Source: SAR116 cluster bacterium AG-321-A13 (GTDB lineage: Bacteria; Pseudomonadota; Alphaproteobacteria; Puniceispirillales; Marisalimonadaceae). From it: DNA of 43,765 bases. The notes under the pieces are model-generated. The model had not been told where the DNA came from. It saw only the letters and a list, made by a program, of their open reading frames with translations, and made no database searches. Position 1 is the first letter of the stretch. Each line of letters begins with the position of its first letter. Position numbers and translations under genes: made by a program. The DNA lies in contig QBXD01000008.1 of NCBI GenBank assembly GCA_003283875.1, positions 1 through 43,765 of the forward strand, read 5' to 3'. Positions 16,993 through 26,853 of this stretch are shown piece by piece.

Positions 16993-17268
16993 TTAATTGT
17001 TAACTGCGTCCTTTAAAGGGCTTCCAGCTTTAAATTTTGGTTGCTTAGAGGCTTTAATTTGAATGGCTTCGCCAGTTCTAGGGTTTCTTCCTGTTGTAGC
17101 GGCACGGTTGGCAACAGAAAAAGTTCCAAAGCCGACTATACGCACATCTCCGCCTGATTTTAGAGCACCGGTAATTGACTCAAAGACGCCATCAACTGCT
17201 TTAGCCGCATCTACTTTTGAAAGACCTGAAGTTTCAGAAACACTTGCCACCAATTCATTTTTATTCAT
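16993..17268 (-). CDS. hup: DNA-binding protein HU
   Basis: 91-residue histone-like nucleoid protein that bends DNA as a dimer. It carries the HU/IHF signature GFGTFSVANRAATTGRNPRTG in the beta-arm region, and starts MNKNELVASVSETSGLSK as HU proteins do. GGAGG lies 6 bases before the ATG. Its place directly downstream of lon is the usual arrangement in proteobacteria. A 109-base gap after lon, holding a possible TTGTAA-17-TAGAGT promoter, suggests its own transcription, and a strong terminator follows. Confidence 0.95.
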   Translation of the reverse strand: MNKNELVASVSETSGLSKVDAAKAVDGVFESITGALKSGGDVRIVGFGTFSVANRAATTGRNPRTGEAIQIKASKQPKFKAGSPLKDAVNN

Positions 17269-17377
17269 TCGTACCTCCGTTTAAAGATTGATAATTAAAT
17301 ATTTATATACGATATTACTTTATAACTCTAGTAAATAAAGACGATTTTTACAAAGAAAATTATAAAATTAATTTATT

Positions 17378-19768
17378 TTAATGGGAAATATTAGCCTCAT
17401 CTGGCATACTGGTTTCACCAGCTGGACTTAATTTACTAGTATCTAATACACTTATTTCTTGAGGTGATCGAGATAAAGCATTTTCAATTACCTGATAAAC
17501 TGAATCTACAGGTATTATATTTAATTCCTCTTTTATATTATCTGGTATTTCTACTAAATCTTTTTTATTGTCGATAGGTATTAAAACTGTTTTTAAACCG
17601 CCTCTTTTGGCTGCTAATAATTTTTCCTTTAGGCCACCAATTGGAAGAACTCTTCCTCTTAAAGTTATCTCGCCCGTCATACCAACATTACTTTTGATCT
17701 TTATATCTGTTAAAGCAGAAACTATACTAGTGACCATTGCAACACCTGCAGATGGACCATCTTTTGGAGTAGCACCTTCTGGGACATGAACGTGTATGTC
17801 ATATTTTTCTAAATCAATTGGGTTTAAGCCATAAGATAATGCTTTAGATCTTATAAAAAATTCAGCTGCCTTAACAGACTCCTTCATAACATCACCTAAT
17901 TTACCTGTTGCTGTAACTTTACCCTTACCCCTCACTTTAACTGCTTCAATAGATAATAGTTCACCTCCTACTTCAGTCCAAGCTAACCCCGTAGTTATAC
18001 CTACAAGATTATCTTTTTCAATTTCTTGTCTTTGATAAATGGGTACACCTAAAATATCTTCAATATTTTCTTTGGTTATATTAAAAGATTTAGCTTCTTT
18101 TTTTTCAATTAAAGTAACTATTTTTCTAGTTAATTTCGCTAATTGTCTTTCTAAACTTCTAACACCAGCTTCTCTTGTGTAAGATTGAATTATTATTTTA
18201 AGGGCTTCCTCATTAATAGAAAATTCTATTTCTTTAAGTTTACAATTATCCATTTGTTTTTTTATTAGATGTCTTTTTGCTATTTCAAGTTTTTCGTCTT
18301 CTGTATAACCAGAAAGCCTTATTATTTCCATCCTATCTAATAAAGCTTGAGGCATATTTAGTGTATTAGAAGTAGTAATAAACAATACTTTTGATAAGTC
18401 ATAATCTATTTCTAGATAGTGATCTTGAAAAGTCTTATTCTGTTCAGGATCTAATACTTCTAAAAGTGCAGAGGAAGGATCACCTCTATAATCATTCCCT
18501 AATTTATCTATTTCATCCAATAAGAAAAGTGGATTAATTGCAGAAGCTTTTTTCATCCCATGAACTATTTTTCCAGGAAGTGAGCCTATGTAAGTTCTTC
18601 TGTGACCTCTTATTTCAGCTTCATCTCTAACTCCACCTAAAGCCATTCTGATATATTCTCTACCTGTAGCTTTTGCTATTGATTTTCCTAAAGACGTTTT
18701 ACCAACACCTGGTGGACCAACTAAACACAGAATTGGACCTTTAATTTCTTTAGTCCTCTTTTGAACCGCTAAAAATTCTATTATTCTGTCTTTAACTTTA
18801 TCTAAGCCATAATGATCATTATCTAATATTTCTCTAGCTTTAACTATATCAGTTTTAACTTTGTTAGTTTTCGTCCATGGAATTGAAACCAACCAATCGA
18901 TGTATGACCGACTAACGGTAGCCTCAGCACTCATAGGGCTCATATTTTTTAATTTTTTTAACTCTGATAGTGCTTTCTCTTTAGCTTCTTTTGTTAATTT
19001 ACCATTATCAATTTTTTCTTGAATTTCATCAAACTCATTTTTTCCATCTTCAGACGACCCAAGTTCTTTTTGAATTGCTTTTAATTGTTCATTCAAATAA
19101 TACTCACGTTGTGTTTTTTCCATCTGTGTTTTAACACGACTCCTTATTTTCTTTTCAGAGCTTAATATCTCAATCTCATTTTTAATTTTTAGTATTAAAC
19201 TTTCTATACGTTCAATTGGGTTTATCATTTCAAGAAAGGATTGTTTTTCTTCAATATTAAATACTAAATGATTAATTATTGTGTCTGATAAGGTATTAGC
19301 ATCTTTTAAATCAGAAATAGTTGACATGATTTCAGGACTTATTTTACCATTTAATTTTGCATATCTTTCAAACACATCAAGTAAATTAGAAGTAATTTCG
19401 TTACTTTGAACTAAAGATACTTCTTCATTCTTTGATAAAATTGAATCGGTACTTAGATAAGAATTAGAAATTTTGATATTTTTTACAATACATCTAGATT
19501 TTCCTTCAACTAAAACTTTTACTGTGCCATCTGGAAGTTTTAGCATCTGAAGTATATTGCCTAAGGTCCCAACTTTGTATAAATCTTTTTCTTTAGGATC
19601 TTCAATAGAGGGTTTTTTTTGAGTTAGTAAAACTATTTCTTTATTTTCTTCCATGACTGCTTCAATCGCATTGATAGACTTTGTTCTACCAACAAAAAGT
19701 GGAGCGATCATGTGTGGGAATATAACAATATCTCTCAGCGGTAATATAAGGTGAGTTATTTTAGTCAA
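17378..19768 (-). CDS. lon: ATP-dependent protease Lon
   Basis: 796-residue hexameric AAA+ protease that degrades misfolded and regulatory proteins in the cytoplasm. The N-terminal substrate domain (1-200), a coiled region (200-270), Walker A GPPGVGKT (351-358), Walker B FLLDEIDK and the C-terminal protease domain with the Ser-Lys dyad S673 (KDGPSAG) and K716 (GGLKEKLLAAKRGG) are all present. The start is TTG at 19768, preceded by AAGGA; the protein then begins MTKITHLILPLRDIVIFP, as Lon proteins do. It lies downstream of clpX in the usual tig-clpP-clpX-lon order. Confidence 0.97.
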   Translation of the reverse strand: MTKITHLILPLRDIVIFPHMIAPLFVGRTKSINAIEAVMEENKEIVLLTQKKPSIEDPKEKDLYKVGTLGNILQMLKLPDGTVKVLVEGKSRCIVKNIKISNSYLSTDSILSKNEEVSLVQSNEITSNLLDVFERYAKLNGKISPEIMSTISDLKDANTLSDTIINHLVFNIEEKQSFLEMINPIERIESLILKIKNEIEILSSEKKIRSRVKTQMEKTQREYYLNEQLKAIQKELGSSEDGKNEFDEIQEKIDNGKLTKEAKEKALSELKKLKNMSPMSAEATVSRSYIDWLVSIPWTKTNKVKTDIVKAREILDNDHYGLDKVKDRIIEFLAVQKRTKEIKGPILCLVGPPGVGKTSLGKSIAKATGREYIRMALGGVRDEAEIRGHRRTYIGSLPGKIVHGMKKASAINPLFLLDEIDKLGNDYRGDPSSALLEVLDPEQNKTFQDHYLEIDYDLSKVLFITTSNTLNMPQALLDRMEIIRLSGYTEDEKLEIAKRHLIKKQMDNCKLKEIEFSINEEALKIIIQSYTREAGVRSLERQLAKLTRKIVTLIEKKEAKSFNITKENIEDILGVPIYQRQEIEKDNLVGITTGLAWTEVGGELLSIEAVKVRGKGKVTATGKLGDVMKESVKAAEFFIRSKALSYGLNPIDLEKYDIHVHVPEGATPKDGPSAGVAMVTSIVSALTDIKIKSNVGMTGEITLRGRVLPIGGLKEKLLAAKRGGLKTVLIPIDNKKDLVEIPDNIKEELNIIPVDSVYQVIENALSRSPQEISVLDTSKLSPAGETSMPDEANISH

Positions 19769-19840
19769 AGTAATATCCTTTAAAACATTGTAAACTTATA
19801 AATGATATTTTTTTTTTAAACTTCAAGTTAAAATTATATT

Positions 19841-21109
19841 TTAAAGAGAATTATTAATTTCTTTGGATTTTTTTTCGTGAACTAAAAGAGGTTTACTACC
19901 TTTTAATACTACTTCTTCATTTATAACAACTTCATCAATATCTGGTTCTGAAGGAAGCTCAAACATAGTATCCATTAAAATATTTTCGATAATTGACCTT
20001 AATCCTCTAGCTCCAGTCTTCAAACTTATAGCTTTTTGAGCTACTGCTTTCAGGGCATTTTGCCTAAACTCAAGTTTGGTATTTTCCATCTCAAAAAGTT
20101 TTTGATATTGTTTAATTAATGCATTTTTTGGTTTTGTTAAAATCGTAACTAAAGCATCTTCATCAAGATCTTCAAGAGTTGCTAAAACTGGCAGGCGACC
20201 AATGAACTCAGGAATCAGACCATATTTAACTAAATCACCTGGTTCTACTTCTTTTAAAATATCTGAACTAGATACATCTTTAGTATTAATAATATCTGCG
20301 CCAAAACCAATTGAAGATCCCGTATTTCTATTAGAAATCAGCTTATCTAAACCTGCGAATGCTCCACCACATATAAAAAGTATATTAGTTGTATCTACTT
20401 GAAGAAACTCTTGTTGAGGATGTTTTCTACCACCTTGTGGTGGAACAGCTGCTACAGTACCTTCCATAATTTTGAGTAAAGCCTGTTGGACACCTTCACC
20501 GCTTACATCTCTTGTGATCGAAGGGTTTTCAGATTTCCTTGAAATTTTATCAACTTCATCAATATAAACAATCCCCTTTTGAGCTCTTTCAACATTATAA
20601 TCAGAGGCTTGAAGTAATTTTAATATTATATTTTCAACATCTTCGCCAACATAACCTGCTTCAGTTAAAGTTGTAGCGTCAGCCATAGTAAATGGTACAT
20701 CTAAAATCTTAGCTAAGGTTTGTGCAAGTAAGGTTTTTCCGCAACCAGTTGGCCCGACTAGAAGAATATTTGATTTAGAAATTTCAATATCATTCATATT
20801 TAAAGTATTTGTTAATCTTTTATAATGATTGTGGACAGCAACGGACAACACTCTTTTGGCTTTTCTTTGGCCAATTACATAATCATCCAATATTTTACAA
20901 ATTTCAGCTGGCGAAGGAATACCTTCTTTATTTTTAGTAATTGAGGATTGATGCTCTTCTTTAATTATATCCATACATAGTTCAACACACTCGTCACAAA
21001 TAAAGACTGTTGGTCCTGCAATTAATTTTTTTACTTCATGCTGACTTTTCCCACAAAATGAACAATATAAAGTTGTTTTATTTTTCCCTTCATGTTTTTG
21101 TTCATCCAT
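19841..21109 (-). CDS. clpX: ATP-dependent Clp protease ATP-binding subunit ClpX
   Basis: Unfoldase that feeds tagged proteins to ClpP. 422 residues: an N-terminal C4 zinc finger (C16, C19, C38, C41), Walker A GPTGCGKT (119-126), Walker [10 protein letters not shown], and the sensor segment GARGLRSI near the C-terminus. In alphaproteobacteria ClpXP also controls cell-cycle proteins. GAGGT precedes the ATG at 21109. The gene follows clpP after 79 bases and precedes lon by 72. Confidence 0.97.
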   Translation of the reverse strand: MDEQKHEGKNKTTLYCSFCGKSQHEVKKLIAGPTVFICDECVELCMDIIKEEHQSSITKNKEGIPSPAEICKILDDYVIGQRKAKRVLSVAVHNHYKRLTNTLNMNDIEISKSNILLVGPTGCGKTLLAQTLAKILDVPFTMADATTLTEAGYVGEDVENIILKLLQASDYNVERAQKGIVYIDEVDKISRKSENPSITRDVSGEGVQQALLKIMEGTVAAVPPQGGRKHPQQEFLQVDTTNILFICGGAFAGLDKLISNRNTGSSIGFGADIINTKDVSSSDILKEVEPGDLVKYGLIPEFIGRLPVLATLEDLDEDALVTILTKPKNALIKQYQKLFEMENTKLEFRQNALKAVAQKAISLKTGARGLRSIIENILMDTMFELPSEPDIDEVVINEEVVLKGSKPLLVHEKKSKEINNSL

Positions 21110-21188
21110 TTTCTACCTCACTGATTCTGTTAGTGTTCTATTATTCTATGGGTTTTATTTAAAATGCAATATAAAATGTTTATTTGTT

Positions 21189-21827
21189 TTATTTAGTATT
21201 TGGTCTCTTGTCGACAACTTCGTCTATTAATCCAAGTTTACATGCGTCCTCAGGGGATAAAAATGTATCTCTATCCATTAATCTTTCAATTTCTGCAATT
21301 TTCTTGCCAGAATGTTTTACATAAATGCCGTTTAATCTAGTTCTTAAGTTAATTATTTCCTTTGCGTGTATCTCTATATCGCTAGCCTGACCCTGAAAGC
21401 CTCCTGATGGTTGATGTGTCATTATTCTTGCATTAGGAAGACAGTATCTTTTATTTTTAGCTCCTGCAGTCAGTAATAAAGAACCCATACTAGCAGCTTG
21501 CCCTATACACACAGTTGATACATCAGGCCTTATATATTCCATAGTGTCATATATTGACAATCCCGATGTGACGACTCCACCTGGAGAATTAATATACATT
21601 GAAATGTCTTTTTTTGGATTTTCAGCTTCTAAAAATAATAATTGAGCACATACTAATGATGCAATATTATCATCAACGGGTCCTACAAGAAAAATTATTC
21701 TTTCTTTTAAAAGTCTAGAGTATATGTCATAAGATCTTTCTCCTCTACTTGTTTGTTCAACAACCATAGGAACTAATGCTCCTGTTTCATTTATTGACGA
21801 AAATGAATTAGAAAAATTTTCATACAT
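21189..21827 (-). CDS. clpP: ATP-dependent Clp protease proteolytic subunit ClpP
   Basis: 212-residue serine peptidase forming the barrel-shaped chamber. The catalytic triad is complete: S113 (GQAASMGS), H138 ([10 protein letters not shown]) and D187 ([12 protein letters not shown]). The N-terminal 25 residues are a propeptide-like segment with the [14 protein letters not shown] start typical of the mature enzyme. GGAG lies 11 bases before the ATG. It sits between tig and clpX. Confidence 0.97.
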   Translation of the reverse strand: MYENFSNSFSSINETGALVPMVVEQTSRGERSYDIYSRLLKERIIFLVGPVDDNIASLVCAQLLFLEAENPKKDISMYINSPGGVVTSGLSIYDTMEYIRPDVSTVCIGQAASMGSLLLTAGAKNKRYCLPNARIMTHQPSGGFQGQASDIEIHAKEIINLRTRLNGIYVKHSGKKIAEIERLMDRDTFLSPEDACKLGLIDEVVDKRPNTK

Positions 21828-21874
21828 ATTAATTTTTTCTCCTTTTATAAATTTTTATTTAATTAAGTTTTGAA

Positions 21875-23314
21875 CTATTTTTTATTAACCTTTTTAGATG
21901 ATTTCTTTACTTTATTTTTAACGACTAATTTATTTGATTTTTTTGCTTTATCTGCTTCTTTTTTTAAATCAAGTTCTTCTTCTTTGTAAAGTTCATCTAA
22001 TGTAACAACCTTTTCTTTGGTATTTGCTAACTCTAAAATAAAATCTATAATTTTATCTTCGAAAATTGGCCCTGATAATTGTTGTTGAGCTTCAGGGTTA
22101 TTTTTAAAATAATCCATAACTTGCTTTTCCTGTCCAGGGTATTTTTGTATTTCTTTCATCATAGCATTTCGAGTATCTTCTTCTTCTACTTTTATATTAT
22201 TTTTTCTGCCTATCTCAGATAGGAGAAGACCAAGTCTAACTCTTCTTTTTGCAATCTCAGAAGCGTCTTGTTTTTCTTCTTTTTTCATCCCCTTATCTGG
22301 TTCTGGTCCTTGATTTTTTATATAATCTTTAGATGCCTCATCTGGCTTTGCGTTGGGATTCATTGCTTTACAAATATTATTATATTCGTCTTTTTCCAAA
22401 GTTTCTGGCAGATCAAAGGAAACATTATCAGCTAATTTATCAAGAATTTGTCTTTTAGATTTTTCTCTACTAGCTTGATCATGTTGCTTAGTAATTTGAT
22501 CAGCAACAGCAGATTTTAAAGCTTTTAAATCTGCCATACCTAATGTTTTAGCAAATTCGTCATTAATGACCAATTCTACATCTTCTTTAATTTCATTTAT
22601 AGTTGTTTCAAAGATAGCTTTTTTCCCAGCTAGATTTTTAGCTTGATAATCTTCAGGAAAAGTAACAGCAATACTAACTTTTTTTCCAACTTTACTTCCT
22701 ACTAGCCCATCTTCAAAACCTGGAATGAAAGAATTAGATCCAAGTTTTAGATTATGACCTTTGGCTTCTCCCCCTTCAAAGGGAATCCCATCAACTTTTC
22801 CTAAAAAATCAATTACAACAGTATCACCTTTTTTAGCATTTCTATCTTTTTTTATTGTTTTAGTTCCAATATTTTCTTTGGCTATTTTTTCCACTGCATC
22901 ATTTATATCTTTGTCAGTAACTTTAACGATAGGCTTAATAATCTCTAAATTTGACAAATCAGGAATTTCAAATTCAGGCATTATCTCAACTGAAAGTTTT
23001 GCCTTTAAATCTTTCCCTTCTTCAAATGATATGATCTCTATTTTTGGTTGAGAAGAAGGAGTTAATTTATTTTTCTCCATCGTATCTTTAGTCACATTAT
23101 CAACAGATTCTTTGACAACCTCGCCTAAGACTTGTTTACCAAATCTATTTTTGACTACTGAAACTGGTACTTTTCCTGGCCTGAAACCAGGTAGATTTGC
23201 CTCTTTTGCAATGTTATTAAGTTTTTCATCAACTAATTTATTTAACTCTGAATTAGTAATTATAACTTCAAATTCACGTTTTAGACCTTTAGATAATGTT
23301 TGTGTAATAGCCAT
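21875..23314 (-). CDS. tig: Trigger factor (ribosome-associated chaperone and peptidyl-prolyl isomerase)
   Basis: 479 residues. The ribosome-docking signature LPGFRPGKVP is at about 45-54; an FKBP-type isomerase domain follows (GDTVVIDFLGKVDGIPFEGG ... FIPGFEDGLVG, about 150-235); the helical C-terminal chaperone arms end in a Lys-rich tail. About 40 charged residues (NICKAMNPNAKPDEA onward) are inserted in the C-terminal domain, and the basic tail is longer than in E. coli. The frame extends 8 codons upstream, but AAGGAG and the family N-terminus favour the ATG at 23314. It leads the tig-clpP-clpX-lon series. Confidence 0.95.
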   Translation of the reverse strand: MAITQTLSKGLKREFEVIITNSELNKLVDEKLNNIAKEANLPGFRPGKVPVSVVKNRFGKQVLGEVVKESVDNVTKDTMEKNKLTPSSQPKIEIISFEEGKDLKAKLSVEIMPEFEIPDLSNLEIIKPIVKVTDKDINDAVEKIAKENIGTKTIKKDRNAKKGDTVVIDFLGKVDGIPFEGGEAKGHNLKLGSNSFIPGFEDGLVGSKVGKKVSIAVTFPEDYQAKNLAGKKAIFETTINEIKEDVELVINDEFAKTLGMADLKALKSAVADQITKQHDQASREKSKRQILDKLADNVSFDLPETLEKDEYNNICKAMNPNAKPDEASKDYIKNQGPEPDKGMKKEEKQDASEIAKRRVRLGLLLSEIGRKNNIKVEEEDTRNAMMKEIQKYPGQEKQVMDYFKNNPEAQQQLSGPIFEDKIIDFILELANTKEKVVTLDELYKEEELDLKKEADKAKKSNKLVVKNKVKKSSKKVNKK

Positions 23315-23358
23315 TTTAGTATCAAACTCCTTAAACAAAATATTTAAATTTTAATTTA

Positions 23359-23443
23359 TGGTGCGGGCGAAGGGACTTGAACCCCCACACCTTTCGATAC
23401 AAGAACCTAAATCTTGCGCGTCTACCAGTTCCGCCACGCCCGC
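23359..23443 (-). tRNA. tRNA-Leu (anticodon TAG)
   Basis: 85-base class II tRNA with encoded CCA. Acceptor GCGGGCG pairs with CGCCCGC, anticodon stem CAAGA/TCTTG with loop TTTAGGT gives TAG, and a long variable arm precedes the T-arm GGTTCAAGTCC. Confidence 0.95.
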
Positions 23444-23522
23444 AAAAAATTGTATTTATAATTAAAACAATTGCTAACTTAGGAACGATCAAAGGTCAAG
23501 TTAGAATGATCATAAAATTAAT

Positions 23523-23600
23523 TGGGGCGAGTGACCGGCTTCGAACCGGCGACCTCAGGTACCACAAACCCGCGCTCTAACCAACTGAGCTACACCCGCC
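23523..23600 (-). tRNA. tRNA-His (anticodon GTG)
   Basis: Anticodon stem CGGGT/ACCTG with loop TTGTGGT gives GTG. The 8-bp acceptor includes the histidine identity element, an extra 5' G (23600) paired with C73, and CCA is encoded. It lies 79 bases upstream of tRNA-Leu on the same strand. Confidence 0.95.
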
Positions 23601-23698
23601 ATAAAATAAAATAGTTATCTATAATGTTGAAAACGCTTTATTTAATTTTACGAATGTATAAATATTTAATATTATAAAAATAATCAAGGTTTTATTAA

Positions 23699-24871
23699 AT
23701 GACAAATTTTTATGAAATGGCTAATAGAAATAATAATCTAGGCACAGAAACAGCTTTTACAGTTTTAGCGAAAGCTAATAAATTAGCCTCAGAAGGAAAA
23801 AGCATAATTAACCTAGGTATCGGTCAGCCAGATTTTCAAACTCCAGAACACATTGTCAACGCAGGAATAAAAGCCCTTAAAGATGGGCATCATGGATATA
23901 CTCAATCCACAGGCATGCCTAAATTAAGAGAGGCTGTCTCATATGATATTTTTAGAAGGCATAGTGTAAAAGTTTCCCCAGAAAATATTATAATCGTGCC
24001 TGGTGGCAAAGTTATAATATTTTTCTCAGCAATGTTGATGGGAGAAAAAAATAAGGAAATATTGTATCCTAATCCAGGGTTTCCTATTTATGAATCTGCT
24101 ATTAATTATTCTGGAGCTAAAGCAATTCCATACGAATTAAGTGAAACCGAGGGATTTTCTTTTTCAGCAGATGACATACTTAAAAAAATTAATCAAAATA
24201 CAAGTTTAATTATAATTAACAGTCCTGCAAATCCAACTGGAGGCGTTGTTCCAAAGCTGGAACTTGAAAAACTTGCTAAGGGGTTAGAAAAATTTCCTAA
24301 AGTAGTCTTAATGAGTGACGAGATTTATGATCAATTTTGTTTTGGAGAAAATGATTTCACATCAATGTTAAAATTTCCTGAATTAAAAGATAGACTTATT
24401 ATTCTTAATGGATGGTCCAAGACTTACGCCATGACGGGTTGGCGCCTTGGTTATGGAGTATTTCCCAGGAAACTATGCGAAATTGCTGAAAAATTAGCCG
24501 TCAATATTCACTCATGTGTAAATGCTAGTGCTCAATATGCCGCATTGGAGGCTTTAACTGGTCCCCAGAACTGTGTTGAAGAGATGAATCAGACCTTCAA
24601 AAAAAGAGCCAATTTTATGTTTTCAAAGTTAAACGAATTAAATGGATTAAATTGTCAAAAACCAAATGGTGCGTTTTATTGTTTTCCCAACATAAAAAGT
24701 ACTAATAAAAATTCTTTAGAACTTCAAAATATATTATTAGACAAAATTGGAGTTGCAACAGTAGCTGGAACATCTTTTGGAAAATTTGGCGAAGGATATA
24801 TCAGATTGTCTTGCGCCAATTCACATGAAGCAATTGAAGAGGCGATATCTAGGATGAAGAATATTTTTTAG
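23699..24871 (+). CDS. Aspartate-type class I aminotransferase
   Basis: 390-residue PLP enzyme of aminotransferase family I. LGIGQPDFQTPEHI (39-52), INSPANPTGG (173-182), MSDEIYDQF (205-213) and the PLP lysine K241 in GWSKTYAMTGWRLGY are present; RLSCANSHEAIEEAI near the C-terminus holds the substrate-carboxylate Arg. Aspartate, alanine or branched-chain substrates are possible; the family does not settle it. The first ATG is used, with a weak AAGG 10 bases upstream; Met7 is an alternative. It stands alone before glnB and is transcribed away from the two tRNAs. Confidence 0.85.
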   Translation: MTNFYEMANRNNNLGTETAFTVLAKANKLASEGKSIINLGIGQPDFQTPEHIVNAGIKALKDGHHGYTQSTGMPKLREAVSYDIFRRHSVKVSPENIIIVPGGKVIIFFSAMLMGEKNKEILYPNPGFPIYESAINYSGAKAIPYELSETEGFSFSADDILKKINQNTSLIIINSPANPTGGVVPKLELEKLAKGLEKFPKVVLMSDEIYDQFCFGENDFTSMLKFPELKDRLIILNGWSKTYAMTGWRLGYGVFPRKLCEIAEKLAVNIHSCVNASAQYAALEALTGPQNCVEEMNQTFKKRANFMFSKLNELNGLNCQKPNGAFYCFPNIKSTNKNSLELQNILLDKIGVATVAGTSFGKFGEGYIRLSCANSHEAIEEAISRMKNIF

Positions 24872-24969
24872 AAATTAATGCCTAATTTTTAATCAATTAT
24901 TTCTAATATTTTAGAAGTTTATAATTAAAATTTTGATCTAAGTTATTTTTAAATATAAACAAGATTTGA

Positions 24970-25323
<354 letters not shown>

Positions 25324-25341
25324 ATATTAATGGAGTTAATA

Positions 25342-26751
25342 ATGTCAGACGCAAAAACAATTATGAATATGATCAAAGAAAAAGAAATACAATTTGTAGA
25401 TTTAAGATTTACTGACCCAAGAGGTAAAATGCAACATTTATCTCAACATGTCAGTACTATTGACGAGAAAAGTCTTGCAGAAGGTTTTATGTTCGATGGG
25501 TCATCTATAGCTGGTTGGAAAGCAATTAATGAATCTGACATGAAGTTAATGCCTGACTGCTCTAGAGGTATTGTTGATCCTTTTTTCTCACAACCAACTT
25601 TGTCAATATTTTGTGATGTTTTAGACCCTATATCTGGTGAACCTTACGAAAGGGATCCAAGGTCAACTGCCAAACAAGCTCTAGCTTACATGGGTTCGAT
25701 TGGAGTTGGTGATACCGCTTACTTTGGTCCTGAACCTGAGTTTTTTGTTTTTGATGATGTAAAATATGAAGCTGATATGAATTCCTCATTTTATAAAATT
25801 GATTCATCAGAAGGTCCTTACAATTCTGGCAAAGAATTTGAAGAAGGTAATATGGGTCACAGACCAGGTATTAAAGGTGGGTACTTTCCAGTTCCACCAG
25901 TGGACTCTGCTCAAGACTTGAGAAGCGAGATGGTTTTGTCACTAGTTGATATGGGAGTTCCAATGGAAAAACATCATCATGAAGTAGCTCCATCTCAGCA
26001 TGAATTAGGTATGATGTTTGGAACTTTGATAGATACTGCAGACAATGTTCAACTTTACAAATACGCTGTCCATAATGTTGCTCATTCTTTTGGTCAAACA
26101 GCCACTTTTATGCCAAAGCCAGTTGCAGGTGATAATGGAACGGGAATGCACACACACCAATCAATATGGAAAGATGGTAAACCACTGTTTGCAGGTGATA
26201 AATACGCTCAACTTTCACAAACTTGCCTTCACTATATAGGTGGTATTATAAAACATGCAAAAGCCATTAATGCATTCACCAACCCATCAACAAATTCTTA
26301 TAAGAGATTAATACCTGGGTTCGAAGCACCTGTGATTCTAGCATATTCAGCAAGAAATCGCTCTGCTTCATGCCGCATTCCGTTCACTGATAGTCCTAAC
26401 GGAAAAAGAGTTGAAGTTAGGTTTCCTGACGCAACTGCTAATCCTTATCTGGCTTTTTCTGCAATGTTAATGGCAGGATTAGATGGGATACAAAATAAAA
26501 TAGATCCCGGTGAAGCAATGGATCAGGACTTATACGAACTTCCAGCTAGTGAACTAACAAGCATTCCAACAGTGTGCGGTTCGTTAAGAGAAGCTTTAGA
26601 TGCTCTTGCAAATGACATGTCTTTTTTAACTAAAGGTAATGTTTTTACGAAAGATCAGATCGAGGCTTATATTGATCTAAAAATGGAAGAGGTTGTTCAA
26701 TTTGAACATGCGCCTCATCCAGTTGAGTTCAAAATGTATTATTCAAGTTAA
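25342..26751 (+). CDS. glnA: Glutamine synthetase type I
   Basis: ATP-dependent synthesis of glutamine from glutamate and ammonia, a dodecameric cytoplasmic enzyme. At 469 residues it is the normal length. FDGSSIAGW (51-59), [10 protein letters not shown] (129-138), [12 protein letters not shown] (210-221), GTGMHTHQS (266-274) and [13 protein letters not shown] are all present, and the adenylylation tyrosine is Y398 in DLYELPASE, so control by GlnE is expected. The frame has an ATG at 25330, but TGGAG 8 bases before the ATG at 25342 decides the start. A strong terminator follows. Confidence 0.97.
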   Translation: MSDAKTIMNMIKEKEIQFVDLRFTDPRGKMQHLSQHVSTIDEKSLAEGFMFDGSSIAGWKAINESDMKLMPDCSRGIVDPFFSQPTLSIFCDVLDPISGEPYERDPRSTAKQALAYMGSIGVGDTAYFGPEPEFFVFDDVKYEADMNSSFYKIDSSEGPYNSGKEFEEGNMGHRPGIKGGYFPVPPVDSAQDLRSEMVLSLVDMGVPMEKHHHEVAPSQHELGMMFGTLIDTADNVQLYKYAVHNVAHSFGQTATFMPKPVAGDNGTGMHTHQSIWKDGKPLFAGDKYAQLSQTCLHYIGGIIKHAKAINAFTNPSTNSYKRLIPGFEAPVILAYSARNRSASCRIPFTDSPNGKRVEVRFPDATANPYLAFSAMLMAGLDGIQNKIDPGEAMDQDLYELPASELTSIPTVCGSLREALDALANDMSFLTKGNVFTKDQIEAYIDLKMEEVVQFEHAPHPVEFKMYYSS

Positions 26752-26754
26752 TAT

Positions 26755-26787
26755 AAAAAAAACCTAGTTTTAACTAGGTTTTTTTCT
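26755..26787 (+). terminator. Rho-independent terminator of glnBA
   Basis: AAAAAACCTAGTT pairs with AACTAGGTTTTTT, a 13-bp stem over a very small loop, ending in a T run, just after the glnA stop at 26751. Confidence 0.9.
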
Positions 26788-26853
26788 CAAAATACGTTAA
26801 TTATTGATAAATTAATACCTTATATTAAAATTGTACTTAGTTTTCACTAACTA